From: Lachnospiraceae bacterium AD3010
Lineage (GTDB): Bacteria > Bacillota > Clostridia > Lachnospirales > Lachnospiraceae
NCBI GenBank assembly: GCA_000622025.1
Contig: JHWU01000015.1
Span: 1-64,000, forward strand
Length of the DNA: 64,000 nt
Direction of reading: 5' to 3'
Under the pieces are notes generated by a model. The model worked only from the letters and a program-made list of their open reading frames with translations, was not told where the DNA came from and made no database searches. Position numbers and translations under genes: made by a program. Position 1 is the stretch's first letter, and every line of letters begins with the position of its first letter. Positions 26,247-34,862 of this stretch are shown here, piece by piece.

Positions 26247-26283
26247 AAAAGCTGTTCACCTCTATGGCGGACAGCTTTTCTTT
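26247..26283 (+). terminator. Rho-independent terminator after the unknown helical protein
   Basis: Nine-pair stem AAAAGCTGT/ACAGCTTTT, 26247-26255 with 26271-26279, followed by CTTTCT. It rules out the upstream pyrK start at 26264, which lies inside the hairpin. Confidence 0.8.
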
Positions 26284-26299
26284 CTGTTATAGTAGGGAT

Positions 26300-27094
26300 A
26301 TGATAAATGAAAAAGCAAGGATCATAAAATCCGAAAGACTGGCAGATCAGGTTTTCAGTACCGTCTTTGAAAGCCGCGTTGCAGAAACGGCATATCCCGG
26401 GCAGTTCGTCATGGTAGGCACAAAGTCAGACTCCAGGCTTCTCCGCAGACCGATAAGCATATGTGAGGCTGACCGTGAGAAAGGCACTATCCGCCTTGTC
26501 TACCGCGCCGTCGGATATGGGACAAAGGAATTGTCGCAGGCAGAGAATGGCGACTCCTTTGATATTCTCGGACCTCTTGGCAACGGCTTCCCTCTTGATG
26601 AAGCACAGGATAAAAAGCAGATAATCCTTACCGGCGGCGGTATAGGAGCTCCGCCCCTTCTCCAGCTGGCAAGAGCTCTTCGCAGGACCGGTATAGGAAA
26701 GGAGTCTGTCACTGCGATCCTCGGCTACCGGAGTATGAAGTCCGGTCTCTTCCTGAACGAGGAGTTTGCAGCCGAGGTAAATGTTATCCTTGCAACGGAT
26801 GACGGCAGCATCGGAACCCGTGGAACAGTTATGGATGCAATAAAAGAGCGGGATCTTAAGCCCGATATCATATACGCCTGCGGGCCGCTTCCGATGCTTA
26901 AGGCTGTCAGGGATTTTGCCGCGGACAGCTTCATTCCGGCTTTTATCTCTTTGGAAGAGAAAATGGCCTGCGGTATGGGTGTATGCCTGGGCTGTATGGT
27001 TAAAACCAGCAAAAAAGACAGTCATTCAAGGGTGAACAACGCCAGGATCTGCACCGAAGGTCCGGTATTCAACGCAGAGGAGGTGGTATTATGA
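26300..27094 (+). CDS. pyrK: Dihydroorotate dehydrogenase B electron transfer subunit
   Basis: From the ATG at 26300 the protein has 264 residues, the usual PyrK length. The FAD-binding RRPISICEAD motif is near residue 48, the NAD-binding region holds ILTGGGIGAPPLLQLARAL, and the C-terminal [2Fe-2S] site has MACGMGVCLGCMVKT plus a downstream Cys. It passes electrons from PyrD to NAD+. The ATG overlap with pyrD indicates coupling. No clear Shine-Dalgarno precedes this start; a TATAGT lies seven bases upstream. Confidence 0.93.
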   Translation: MINEKARIIKSERLADQVFSTVFESRVAETAYPGQFVMVGTKSDSRLLRRPISICEADREKGTIRLVYRAVGYGTKELSQAENGDSFDILGPLGNGFPLDEAQDKKQIILTGGGIGAPPLLQLARALRRTGIGKESVTAILGYRSMKSGLFLNEEFAAEVNVILATDDGSIGTRGTVMDAIKERDLKPDIIYACGPLPMLKAVRDFAADSFIPAFISLEEKMACGMGVCLGCMVKTSKKDSHSRVNNARICTEGPVFNAEEVVL

Positions 27095-28011
27095 GTCCGG
27101 AGGGCATTAATACCGCCGTCAATATAGCCGGAGTAAACTTCAAAAACCCCGTTATGAACGCTTCGGGAACCTTCGGCAGCGGTATGGAATATTACGAATT
27201 CGTGGATCTGAACCGTCTAGGTGCCCTTGTTACAAAGGGTGTGGCGCCTGAGCCCTGGGAAGGTAATCCGGTACCGAGGATCGCGGAAACTCCTTCCGGT
27301 ATGCTGAATGCCATCGGTCTTCAGAATCCCGGGATAGATGTTTTTATCGAAAGGGATCTCGGCTTTCTGTCTGAATTCAATACCAATGTGATAGTGAATG
27401 TCTGCGGACATAGTGAGGATGAATACCTGCAGGTCGTGGAAAGGCTGTCGGATGATGACCGTGTTGATATGCTTGAGATCAACGTGTCCTGCCCCAATGT
27501 GAAGAAGGGCGGCATCGCCTTTGGCACGGACCCGAAGGAGCTTAAGCGGATCACGGAGCTTGTTAAACAAAAAAGCCTTAAGCCCATAATAATGAAGCTC
27601 TCCCCCAATGTTACCAGTATTGCCGATATGGCAAAGGCCGCAGAAGCCGGGGGTGCCGACGCCATATCACTGATAAATACCCTTACAGGTATGAAGATAG
27701 ATATCCATAAACGGTGCTTCTCCCTTGCAAACAGGACAGGAGGGCTGTCGGGTCCCGCCATCAGGCCTGTGGCCGTAAGGATGGTATATGAGGCTTCACA
27801 CGCCGTAAATATACCTGTCATCGGAATGGGAGGCATCACAAACAGCGAGGATGCCATAGAGTTTATGATGGCCGGAGCCTCGGCTGTGGCTGTAGGCATG
27901 TACAATTTCCATGAGCCCGTTGCTATGATAAGGATAATTGACGGGATCACGGACTTTCTGTCCGAAAATGGCATCGCCGATATCAGTGAAATAATAGGCT
28001 GCGTTGATTGA
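27091..28011 (+). CDS. pyrD: Dihydroorotate dehydrogenase B, catalytic subunit
   Basis: A 306-residue FMN enzyme oxidising dihydroorotate to orotate. Signatures are VMNASGTFGSG near the start, the catalytic Cys of class 1B in EINVSCPNVKKGG, SLINTLTGMKIDI and IPVIGMGGITNSEDAIEFM. It forms the PyrD2K2 complex with the preceding gene. The AGGAGG ribosome binding site lies within the end of pyrK. Confidence 0.97.
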   Translation: MSPEGINTAVNIAGVNFKNPVMNASGTFGSGMEYYEFVDLNRLGALVTKGVAPEPWEGNPVPRIAETPSGMLNAIGLQNPGIDVFIERDLGFLSEFNTNVIVNVCGHSEDEYLQVVERLSDDDRVDMLEINVSCPNVKKGGIAFGTDPKELKRITELVKQKSLKPIIMKLSPNVTSIADMAKAAEAGGADAISLINTLTGMKIDIHKRCFSLANRTGGLSGPAIRPVAVRMVYEASHAVNIPVIGMGGITNSEDAIEFMMAGASAVAVGMYNFHEPVAMIRIIDGITDFLSENGIADISEIIGCVD

Positions 28012-28044
28012 AATCAAGGTTAAAAACACCTAATAAAGATTAAA

Positions 28045-28073
28045 TTGCAAATATTTTCGCTTTATACTAGAAT
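28045..28073 (+). promoter_or_regulatory. Sigma-A promoter of the ferredoxin gene
   Basis: TTGCAA, 17-base spacer, TAGAAT, about 40 bases upstream of the ferredoxin start. Confidence 0.7.
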
Positions 28074-28113
28074 ACAGATTGTAACAAGAGATCTTTTGTA
28101 GGAGGAAATGAAA

Positions 28114-28284
28114 ATGACTCATGTAATTGATGATACCTGTGTTAGCTGCGGCGCATGTGCAGGAACCTGCCCCGTTGGTGCTATCAGTGAAGGCGACGGC
28201 AAGTATGTTGTTGATGCAGGAACCTGCATTGACTGTGGTGCTTGCGAAGGTGCCTGCCCTACAGGAGCTATCAAGGCTGAATAA
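28114..28284 (+). CDS. 2[4Fe-4S] ferredoxin
   Basis: A 56-residue protein with two CxxCxxCxxxCP motifs (CVSCGACAGTCP and CIDCGACEGACP), each followed by a GAI segment: the classic clostridial bacterial ferredoxin. It carries low-potential electrons in the cytoplasm. An ATG six bases earlier exists, but the AGGAGG sits only two bases from it and eight bases from the chosen one. The gene has its own promoter and terminator. Confidence 0.96.
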   Translation: MTHVIDDTCVSCGACAGTCPVGAISEGDGKYVVDAGTCIDCGACEGACPTGAIKAE

Positions 28285-28305
28285 TTTATTCTAAATCCAT
28301 TTAAG

Positions 28306-28335
28306 AAAGCAGCTCCGAATAGGGGCTGCTTTTTT
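28306..28335 (+). terminator. Rho-independent terminator of ferredoxin gene
   Basis: Stem AAGCAGCTCC/GGGGCTGCTT (one G-T pair) with GAATA loop and a T-run. Confidence 0.9.
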
Positions 28336-28336
28336 A

Positions 28337-28500
28337 AGATTCTTCGCTCCGCTCAGAATGGTAAAATGTCCAGTGGACATTTTACGGGCACGTTTTGACG
28401 CGCTATGCGCGTCAGTGCCCCGCAGAAAGATTCTTCGCTTCGCTCAGAATGACAGGGGCGCTCAGAATGACAGGGACGCTCAGAATGACAGGGGCGCTCA
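28337..28500. repeat. Composite dispersed repeat, copy 1 (REP-like units, palindrome, hairpin module)
   Basis: In order: a REP-like unit (28337-28361, ATTCTTCGCTCCGCTCAGAA core), a 12+1+12 palindrome centred on 28373 (AAAATGTCCA/TGGACATTTT core), a hairpin module (28385-28423, GGGCAC/GTGCCC around GACGCGC/GCGCGTC), a second REP-like unit (28428-28455) and three short GCTCAGAATGACAG tandem pieces. The last piece supplies the TGA stop of the gene at 28498-30135. Confidence 0.85.
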
Positions 28501-30135
28501 TGTTGTCTTTCGCTGACGTTTTCTGTAAATAACATACACTGCCACTGCTATCAATGTGAGGAGCGATATGATATCTGCGGCTTTCTGCAGCAGAGTTCCC
28601 GCATAATACACATATACTGACTCCGTGCCGGAAGTATATACCCTGATCCTCCCGTTGTCGCCGCTGCCGTCCAGCGTAAGGCGCTGCCCTTTTTCATCCT
28701 TTGCGGCGTAACCCAGATAATACACAAAGGGAACATCCAGATATTCCGAACCCCGGGCATCCACAGTCAGGGTATTTCTACTGCGGACAACCTCTCTCTT
28801 CTGTCCCTTGTCATCAAAGGCATATCCGTTGTAACGTCCAAGCTTACCGCGCTTTTCCACGGTTATCGGCAGCCACTCCCCGCCTATCACGGTACAGGTG
28901 TACTCGGTCACATCATAGTAATCGTCCGAGTAGGAATAGTAGCCCTCCTCAGTCCTGTTAATATTGCATACCGCGGAAACAGCCATTACAGCCAGAACGG
29001 CAATGACAGCCAGCTCCTTTCTTTCACCCGCAGCTTTTTCAATATATATACCTGCCGCAACAGATAAAAGCAGGCAGGACATGATGAACAGCCTCCAGGG
29101 GAACTGTACGCTCATTACATATCTTTCAAGCCTTTTCCAGGGGAAAAACCCGGTAGTGCAGAGCATAAACATAAGTCCCGCTGCAAGAAAGATATCCGCA
29201 AAAAATGTGAGTCTTTCCTTTGCATGCTTAATAAGCAGCACAGAAAGGACAAGTATTACAAGGGCGATCCCCATCCTCCCCACTTTATTCTCAAATATCT
29301 CCCTGAGTAAGAGCTTTTCATAACCCACATCAAACTTTGCGATCTTATACTTGAATTCCGTACTCCGGATCTGTTCCACAAAAGGCAGCCAGTAAAACGC
29401 GGTAAGTAAAAGGGTAAGAAAAGCCGCAGCCATAAGCCTCAGGAGCTTCGCGGGCTTGCCGATAAAACCTCTGATATGAATAAGAGCGTAAAATACACAG
29501 AGAATGATACAAAACACCGTACTCAGGGTATGGCAGAGAAGTACACCGGACATTCCTGCTATCAGGAGACCGGGATTCTTAAAATCCTTTTCACTGAGAT
29601 CAAATAACCCCGCAGCTATTAACGGCAGGAAAATAAAGGCCGTATACTCTCCCACTGCCGCTCTGGTGTAGATATCGTCAATATGATACTGGCACAGGGT
29701 ATAGGCTGTTGCGGCAATAAGTGCGGATGTGCTTTTTCCGGTAATATAATACACGGAGAAATACATCGATATAAATGCCGCCATGATGCAAAAGCCCACA
29801 AAAATATGGAAAGACAGGTTTATGCCCACTCCCGCTGCGCGGAGAAGCGCCGGAATGTAGAGAAGAAAGTCGGGATAAAACAGGGAGCTGGCGTAGCCCT
29901 CTCCACCGAAAAACAGCATATTTACCCGCAAAAAGGGTAGACCGTTTAAGATACCGGTCTTCAGAGCCTCGATACGGAGAAGATGGTAATCTATGTCATG
30001 CCCCTGTATGCAGTTCACCGTAAAGAGAGGAAGGCACGCAAAAAACAGGGTTATAAGCGATACCGCCAGAACAAAACCCCGGCTCAGATCCCTATTTTCT
30101 TTTGAGGATAAGATGGATCTCAGATGCAAATTCAT
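28498..30135 (-). CDS. Polytopic membrane protein, PTPS-related (PF10131-type) GT-C-like
   Basis: A 545-residue membrane protein with about 11 hydrophobic helices and an extracytoplasmic C-terminal domain (about 395-515) before a last helix. QGHDIDYHLLRIEALKTGIL and YHIDDIYTRAAVGEYTAFIF are typical of the '6-pyruvoyl-tetrahydropterin synthase related' membrane family, which resembles GT-C glycosyltransferases using lipid-linked sugars. The name is historical and says nothing about pterins. It closes the glycan cluster; its TGA lies in the adjacent repeat. The start overlaps the methyltransferase gene by 44 bases. Confidence 0.8.
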   Translation of the reverse strand: MNLHLRSILSSKENRDLSRGFVLAVSLITLFFACLPLFTVNCIQGHDIDYHLLRIEALKTGILNGLPFLRVNMLFFGGEGYASSLFYPDFLLYIPALLRAAGVGINLSFHIFVGFCIMAAFISMYFSVYYITGKSTSALIAATAYTLCQYHIDDIYTRAAVGEYTAFIFLPLIAAGLFDLSEKDFKNPGLLIAGMSGVLLCHTLSTVFCIILCVFYALIHIRGFIGKPAKLLRLMAAAFLTLLLTAFYWLPFVEQIRSTEFKYKIAKFDVGYEKLLLREIFENKVGRMGIALVILVLSVLLIKHAKERLTFFADIFLAAGLMFMLCTTGFFPWKRLERYVMSVQFPWRLFIMSCLLLSVAAGIYIEKAAGERKELAVIAVLAVMAVSAVCNINRTEEGYYSYSDDYYDVTEYTCTVIGGEWLPITVEKRGKLGRYNGYAFDDKGQKREVVRSRNTLTVDARGSEYLDVPFVYYLGYAAKDEKGQRLTLDGSGDNGRIRVYTSGTESVYVYYAGTLLQKAADIISLLTLIAVAVYVIYRKRQRKTT

Positions 30136-31123
30136 TTTTGTCTACCGTTAGCTGCAGCTCGTCTATCATCTTCAGGAATTTCGGTGCAAAATAATCCTTC
30201 AGGGCAGAATTCCCGTTCTGCTCAAGGCTCACACAGAGCATCCTGTAAAGGTCCATCATGTCGGAACCGAATTTCCAGCTTGCCAGCTCTTCAAAGCCCA
30301 TTCTGTCCGCCATAAAGGAGAGTGATTCATCAGAAAACAAATGGGTATGAGTGCCGCCGGCATGTCTGTTATAGCACTTCTGATGTGAAGCTTCAAATAC
30401 ACAGCTCATTGAAAACATGGGAACAGAGAGATATACATAGTTCACATTCTTATTATCCTTTATTGCCTCCAGTATTTCGTCCAGGTTTATGATATGCTCG
30501 AAAACACCGATAAAGGATAGTACATTTGCTTCTGTGCTTTTCAGTATACCTGGGATCTCCGCACTGTCAGCCTGCGATAGTACCTTTTCCCCGTTCATCC
30601 TGTTGGCAAATTCCACCTGCGCTCCGGATATCTCTATGCCGGCAGCGTCCACCTTGAGCTTTCTCATCGCACCGACAAAATAGCCGCTCCCCGCGCCGTC
30701 ATCCAGAAGACGGATCTTCTCTCTTGATAGTCCGTCCTTATTAAGCTCTTCCAGCAGGAACTCCGCCTTTGGTATATAAATGGTATTCAGACGGTTTTCG
30801 TATCTTTCCCTGTCCTCTTCGGAATAATTATTCTCATAGGTGTCTTCCAGGTATACCCTGTTCGCAAAGTCCTCTGTATCCTCTTTTGCACTGTTAAGAT
30901 GCCCGCACCTTTTGCAGAGATAGTATTCCATTCTCTGGCTGGTATAAAGGGGCTCACCCTCTATCGGAGCATGACAGATCTTGCAGCGCTCTCTCTTTTT
31001 CTGGATTATAAGGGCATCTGCCTGCCTTGCTGACATTTCCAGCATTTTATCATTATGCTCAAAAAAATCGCTCTTTATCGCCAGCAGATCGCCAAGAGGC
31101 TTCCCGTATTTTCTGTTCTTCAT
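30092..31123 (-). CDS. Class I SAM-dependent methyltransferase with zinc-ribbon-like N-terminus
   Basis: I start it at the ATG at 31123, giving 343 residues; the longer frame from 31225 merely translates a dispersed repeat. Residues 45-80 hold two CxxC pairs (CKICHAPI and CKRCGHLN), a zinc-ribbon-like fold. The methyltransferase core has LLDDGAGSGYFVGAMRKL (motif I), AAGIEISGAQVEFA and VLSFIGVFEHIINLDEIL. It probably methylates a sugar in the surface glycan or its nucleotide-linked precursor; this is inferred from the neighbours. Confidence 0.83.
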   Translation of the reverse strand: MKNRKYGKPLGDLLAIKSDFFEHNDKMLEMSARQADALIIQKKRERCKICHAPIEGEPLYTSQRMEYYLCKRCGHLNSAKEDTEDFANRVYLEDTYENNYSEEDRERYENRLNTIYIPKAEFLLEELNKDGLSREKIRLLDDGAGSGYFVGAMRKLKVDAAGIEISGAQVEFANRMNGEKVLSQADSAEIPGILKSTEANVLSFIGVFEHIINLDEILEAIKDNKNVNYVYLSVPMFSMSCVFEASHQKCYNRHAGGTHTHLFSDESLSFMADRMGFEELASWKFGSDMMDLYRMLCVSLEQNGNSALKDYFAPKFLKMIDELQLTVDKNEFASEIHLILKRK

Positions 31124-31154
31124 AACTTGTATCTTTCGTTCCTTTCTGTTTCTG

Positions 31155-31206
31155 AAAAGATCCTTCGCTTCTCTGTCATTCTGAGGGCTCAGCCCGAAGA
31201 ATCTTC
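31155..31206. repeat. Dispersed REP-like repeat, copy 2
   Basis: Two facing partial REP-like units, GATCCTTCGCTTCTCTGTCA and ATTCTGAGGGCTCAGCCCGA ending AGAATCTTC, between the fucosyltransferase and methyltransferase genes. Confidence 0.8.
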
Positions 31207-31209
31207 CCC

Positions 31210-32142
31210 TCACATCCGTATCCATCCCGGCAAGGTATGGATGTCACTGTCCTTTTCCTTCAGATACTCTTTTGGATAGATCACTCTGCAGCCCTCTCTT
31301 TTATTTAGAAGACCCGCCCACTCGGAAAAGGTTGAATTCGCCGTGATAAGGCAGAGGCTCTTACTCATAAGGAGCATATCAATATAGCTTTTATCACCTG
31401 TATTCCCGCTTACCACCCTTTTTTCCGGAAGCCAGTCAAAGGCGGTATTGATAAAATCCTTGTCATCGGAGAAGATATAGAACCTGGGGTTTTCACATAT
31501 TTCCCGGGCTTTTTCAACCGCATTTTTGTAATAGTCCATGCCAAGATTGATAAAGGCCTCCGTATAGCCGGGATTCAGGTAATCCCCGCGTCTCACATGA
31601 ATGGATACGGAGGCTCCCCCCTCTATCTCCTGCAGAAGCTCTGCGTTTTCAATTCCTATATCCCCGGGTTTTTCCGAAAAGGAAAGAGCCCCCCTTAGGT
31701 AGTCAAGATCATCCTTATAATAGGCTTCGTCCAGAAAGTATCCCGTGATATAGAGGTTCCGCCCCTCAGGGAGGTTATCGATCCTCTCCTTAAGTACGTT
31801 CTTTGCTTCCCGCCCGGTCTCGCTGTAACGTATCCTTTCAAAATGCTTACCGGCACAGAGTCTTGTCAGCCGGTTGAAAAGATAAGCCGCCTTACCCGTC
31901 TGGGGTACGGTCCCGGAGCAGCAGTAGGTCTCAAAAGCCGTTGCCTTTTCAAAAATAAAATCCGGGTTATCCTCCCTCTTAAAAAGCTTTTCCAGTTCAA
32001 AGCCCTGATGGGCATCATTCCAGCTGTACCAGGAAATGTCCGCAAGGACTCGCTCCCCGGGATACTTTTTTCGAAGGTAGGTATAAAAAGCATACTGGAA
32101 CATCTGGTTCCCGAGCCCGCTTGTAAAACGCTGAATATACAT
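31210..32142 (-). CDS. Alpha-1,2-fucosyltransferase-like glycosyltransferase (GT11)
   Basis: A 310-residue protein starting MYIQRFTSGLGNQMFQYAFY, the GT11 N-terminal motif, with the GDP-fucose-binding VSIHVRRGDYLNPGY motif near residue 180 and FYIFSDDKDF downstream. GT11 enzymes add fucose from GDP-fucose to galactose or similar acceptors (family knowledge). Gene is directly after the GT2 gene at 32143. No GDP-fucose synthesis genes are in the window. Confidence 0.9.
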   Translation of the reverse strand: MYIQRFTSGLGNQMFQYAFYTYLRKKYPGERVLADISWYSWNDAHQGFELEKLFKREDNPDFIFEKATAFETYCCSGTVPQTGKAAYLFNRLTRLCAGKHFERIRYSETGREAKNVLKERIDNLPEGRNLYITGYFLDEAYYKDDLDYLRGALSFSEKPGDIGIENAELLQEIEGGASVSIHVRRGDYLNPGYTEAFINLGMDYYKNAVEKAREICENPRFYIFSDDKDFINTAFDWLPEKRVVSGNTGDKSYIDMLLMSKSLCLITANSTFSEWAGLLNKREGCRVIYPKEYLKEKDSDIHTLPGWIRM

Positions 32143-33111
32143 TTATTCCTTCACCTTCCCCTCCGGAAGGACTTCTTCCCGGGCTGCAGCTTCTCGCCTT
32201 TTTACACGCCCGAATTTCAAATGCAGATAGTAGCGTAAGTACGGGAAAAACATATTCGCCGTCTCCTTTGAGGGATGCTTTACGAATACCGAAAGGGCGG
32301 TTTTGAATTCCCTATCTGCTCTCGGGAAGGCAGCCTCCGTAAGCCCGGCATTTTCCTCGACCCACTCCATCATCTTTCGCTTCAGGTCGCACTCCTCTAT
32401 AAGGTAATTCCGCTTAAGCTTCCTCGAATTCCAGCTTTCTCCGCCCTCCTTTTCCACGTATCTGTGGGCGACCATTATATCGTCGAACCTGAATATCTTA
32501 CCCTGAAGAAGGATAAAGGTAAATATCACTCCATCATCTATAAAGTCATGTGCCCGGTAAAGTATGGTATAGTCAAGCTTTCCGTTATGATAGAAATTTC
32601 TGCATACATTGCCTGCGGTCTGTCCGGGCCAGGGTCCCGCCTCCTGCCAGTTCCCGAAGGTATAGTCACCGCTCCAGCCGTATAGCTCCTCCTGGCGTTT
32701 ATTCTCTATCGGCTCGCTTTTCTCCCCTATCAGTCGGAAGGAACAGGTGGTTCCCATATACTCCTTATGTTCCTCAAGAAAGGCCACCTGCTTCTGAAGC
32801 TTTTTGGGGTCCGTCCAGAAATCGTCACCCTCAATATAGGCAAGGTATTCACCCTTTGCCTCCATTGAGGTCTGATAAACATTTAAGGTTACTCTTCCCA
32901 AATTTTTTTCACGGAACAGAAGCTTCATCCGTCCCGGATATTTCCTGTCATACTCCTTAAGTATCTCCCGGGTATTGTCCGTACTGCAGTCCTCACCGAC
33001 GACTATCTCAAAATCGAAATCCGTCTCCTGCATAAAGATCCCGTCGAGACACTCCCTGAGATAAGGCTCATGATTATATGTAATTAATATGACTGAAAGC
33101 TTCGGATTCAA
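32143..33111 (-). CDS. Glycosyltransferase family 2
   Basis: A 322-residue GT-A enzyme: LSVILITYNHEPYLRECLDG, EIVVGEDCSTDNTREIL, and the DxD-type metal motif in YIEGDDFWTDPKKLQ. The last 70 residues are basic. It overlaps the ABC exporter gene by four bases and abuts the fucosyltransferase. Cytoplasmic assembly of a lipid-linked glycan is expected; donor and linkage are unknown. Confidence 0.9.
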   Translation of the reverse strand: MNPKLSVILITYNHEPYLRECLDGIFMQETDFDFEIVVGEDCSTDNTREILKEYDRKYPGRMKLLFREKNLGRVTLNVYQTSMEAKGEYLAYIEGDDFWTDPKKLQKQVAFLEEHKEYMGTTCSFRLIGEKSEPIENKRQEELYGWSGDYTFGNWQEAGPWPGQTAGNVCRNFYHNGKLDYTILYRAHDFIDDGVIFTFILLQGKIFRFDDIMVAHRYVEKEGGESWNSRKLKRNYLIEECDLKRKMMEWVEENAGLTEAAFPRADREFKTALSVFVKHPSKETANMFFPYLRYYLHLKFGRVKRREAAAREEVLPEGKVKE

Positions 33112-34862
33112 AATAATTCCTTCTTATCCACCGGATATACATTGCCGTCTTCCACACGGTAAATAAATTCGCAGTTTTTTATAGTGGTCAGGCGGTGGGC
33201 AATGATTATAAGAGTCTTCTTTCCATGAAGCCGCTCTATTGCCTCCATTACGGCAGTTTCTGTTTCGGAATCAAGGGCGCTTGTGGCTTCGTCCAAGACC
33301 AGTATCTCAGGATTTCCGTATAATGCGCGGGCTATGCCTATCCTCTGCCTCTGTCCTCCGGAAAGCCTTACTCCTCTTTCTCCTACTTCCGTATCCAGAC
33401 CCTCAGGCAGGGAATGCACAAAGGAGGAAAGCTGTGCTTCTTCGAGGGCTTCCCAGACCCGGTCCTCATCAATATCCCCGTCATCAATGCCAAAGGCCAC
33501 ATTTTTTCTTATGCTCTCATCCGCAAGATAAATGGCCTGGGGGATATATGCCAGCTTTTCCGCCCATTTTAAGGGGTATTCATGGACATTCATGCTTCCG
33601 TACATAACCCTTCCATCCCTTGGATAAAGAATCCCGAGGATCACATCAGCCAGGGTTGATTTCCCTGCACCACTCTCTCCTATGAGTCCGATGGAGGTCC
33701 CGAGAGCCACATTGAAGCTCACACCCTTAAGGACATCATTTTCGGTTTTCGGATATCTGTAGAACAGATCCTCTATCCTTATCCCGGACGGACTGTCTTG
33801 ATGCTGCGCCGCGTCATCCGGATCCTCTATCACCACGTTTTCCATATCCTCTGTTTCCTTCAGGTCATGGTAAATGAGGTCGATCGAGGGCTTCAGGAAG
33901 GTTATATTATTCATATAGTTACTTACCTTCCCCACGGATGGCAGAAGCTTAAAGGCCGCCACGGCAAAGGAGGCAAGAACCGGCAGCAGGGTGTTTAAGT
34001 CGGTACCTGTCATAAGCTTATAGATCAGTACCAGCATGATGGCTGCAACAGTTATGGTCTCTATAATGTATCTCGGAATCGTGCCGAAGAAATTGGTATT
34101 TATAAGGGCCGTCATTTTCTTTCTGCCGCAGGAAACAAAGCTGTCCACAAAGTACTTTTCCCTGTGGAGGATCTTTATATCCTTAACCGCGCCCAGCGCC
34201 TGATTTATGGCCTGGTGCATCCGCCCGTCATACTCCTGGTTCATTTTCCCGTAGGAATGTACCTTTTTCTTTGTAAGAATACGGAATACCGCCATGCAGA
34301 CAAGGAGAAGTCCCGCCACCGTACAGGACATCATCGGATCACTTATCAGAAGGTAGATCACCAGTAAAAGAGACAAAAGTATCTCACTCATAACATTCAA
34401 AAATGACAGTATCAGCTGGAAAAGCCTGTCCGTGTCCAGCATGATATTCCTTATCATATCCGAGGTATTGTGATCCAGGTGGTAGGTGTAGGGCTTCTTA
34501 AGATAGCAGTCGATAAGCCTCCCCGCCACCTTCAGCTGGTTATTGTAGATAAAGGAATACTGGAAATAGTATAGAACCGAGAGATACAGGTTCTTCAGAA
34601 AATACAGTACGATTATAACGATCACCAGAAAAATGAAAAAGTCGGAGACGCTCTTCATATTGAGTGCATTATATACTGTTGAAAGTATGCCGTTTTCCGT
34701 TACCACCTCCGGTGTGGAGATAAGCTGGATAAGAGGCATTATAAGGGATACCCCCAGAAGCTCCAGGGCAGCACCTATAAAGATGCAGACCATAAGGAGT
34801 GCCATCCGCCTCTTCTGCGAAGCATTGAATATATAGTTAAGCTTATTTAAAATATCCTTCAA
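33108..34862 (-). CDS. ABC exporter, fused membrane and ATPase domains (PglK/MsbA-like flippase candidate)
   Basis: A 584-residue half-transporter. Residues 1-330 carry six membrane helices; residues 350-584 the ATPase with Walker A GLIGESGAGKST, signature LSGGQRQRIGIARAL and Walker B ILVLDEATSALD. Its setting among glycosyltransferases suggests it flips a lipid-linked oligosaccharide across the membrane, as PglK does in Campylobacter. A drug or peptide exporter is a less likely alternative. Overlaps both neighbours. Confidence 0.88.
   Translation of the reverse strand: MKDILNKLNYIFNASQKRRMALLMVCIFIGAALELLGVSLIMPLIQLISTPEVVTENGILSTVYNALNMKSVSDFFIFLVIVIIVLYFLKNLYLSVLYYFQYSFIYNNQLKVAGRLIDCYLKKPYTYHLDHNTSDMIRNIMLDTDRLFQLILSFLNVMSEILLSLLLVIYLLISDPMMSCTVAGLLLVCMAVFRILTKKKVHSYGKMNQEYDGRMHQAINQALGAVKDIKILHREKYFVDSFVSCGRKKMTALINTNFFGTIPRYIIETITVAAIMLVLIYKLMTGTDLNTLLPVLASFAVAAFKLLPSVGKVSNYMNNITFLKPSIDLIYHDLKETEDMENVVIEDPDDAAQHQDSPSGIRIEDLFYRYPKTENDVLKGVSFNVALGTSIGLIGESGAGKSTLADVILGILYPRDGRVMYGSMNVHEYPLKWAEKLAYIPQAIYLADESIRKNVAFGIDDGDIDEDRVWEALEEAQLSSFVHSLPEGLDTEVGERGVRLSGGQRQRIGIARALYGNPEILVLDEATSALDSETETAVMEAIERLHGKKTLIIIAHRLTTIKNCEFIYRVEDGNVYPVDKKELF

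Noticed and set aside
26264-26299. Upstream start for pyrK
   Set aside because: This start codon lies inside a strong terminator hairpin and adds residues not typical of PyrK.
31124-31225. N-terminal 34 residues of the methyltransferase frame
   Set aside because: They are a translation of a dispersed repeat found between genes elsewhere; the ATG at 31123 begins the plausible protein.
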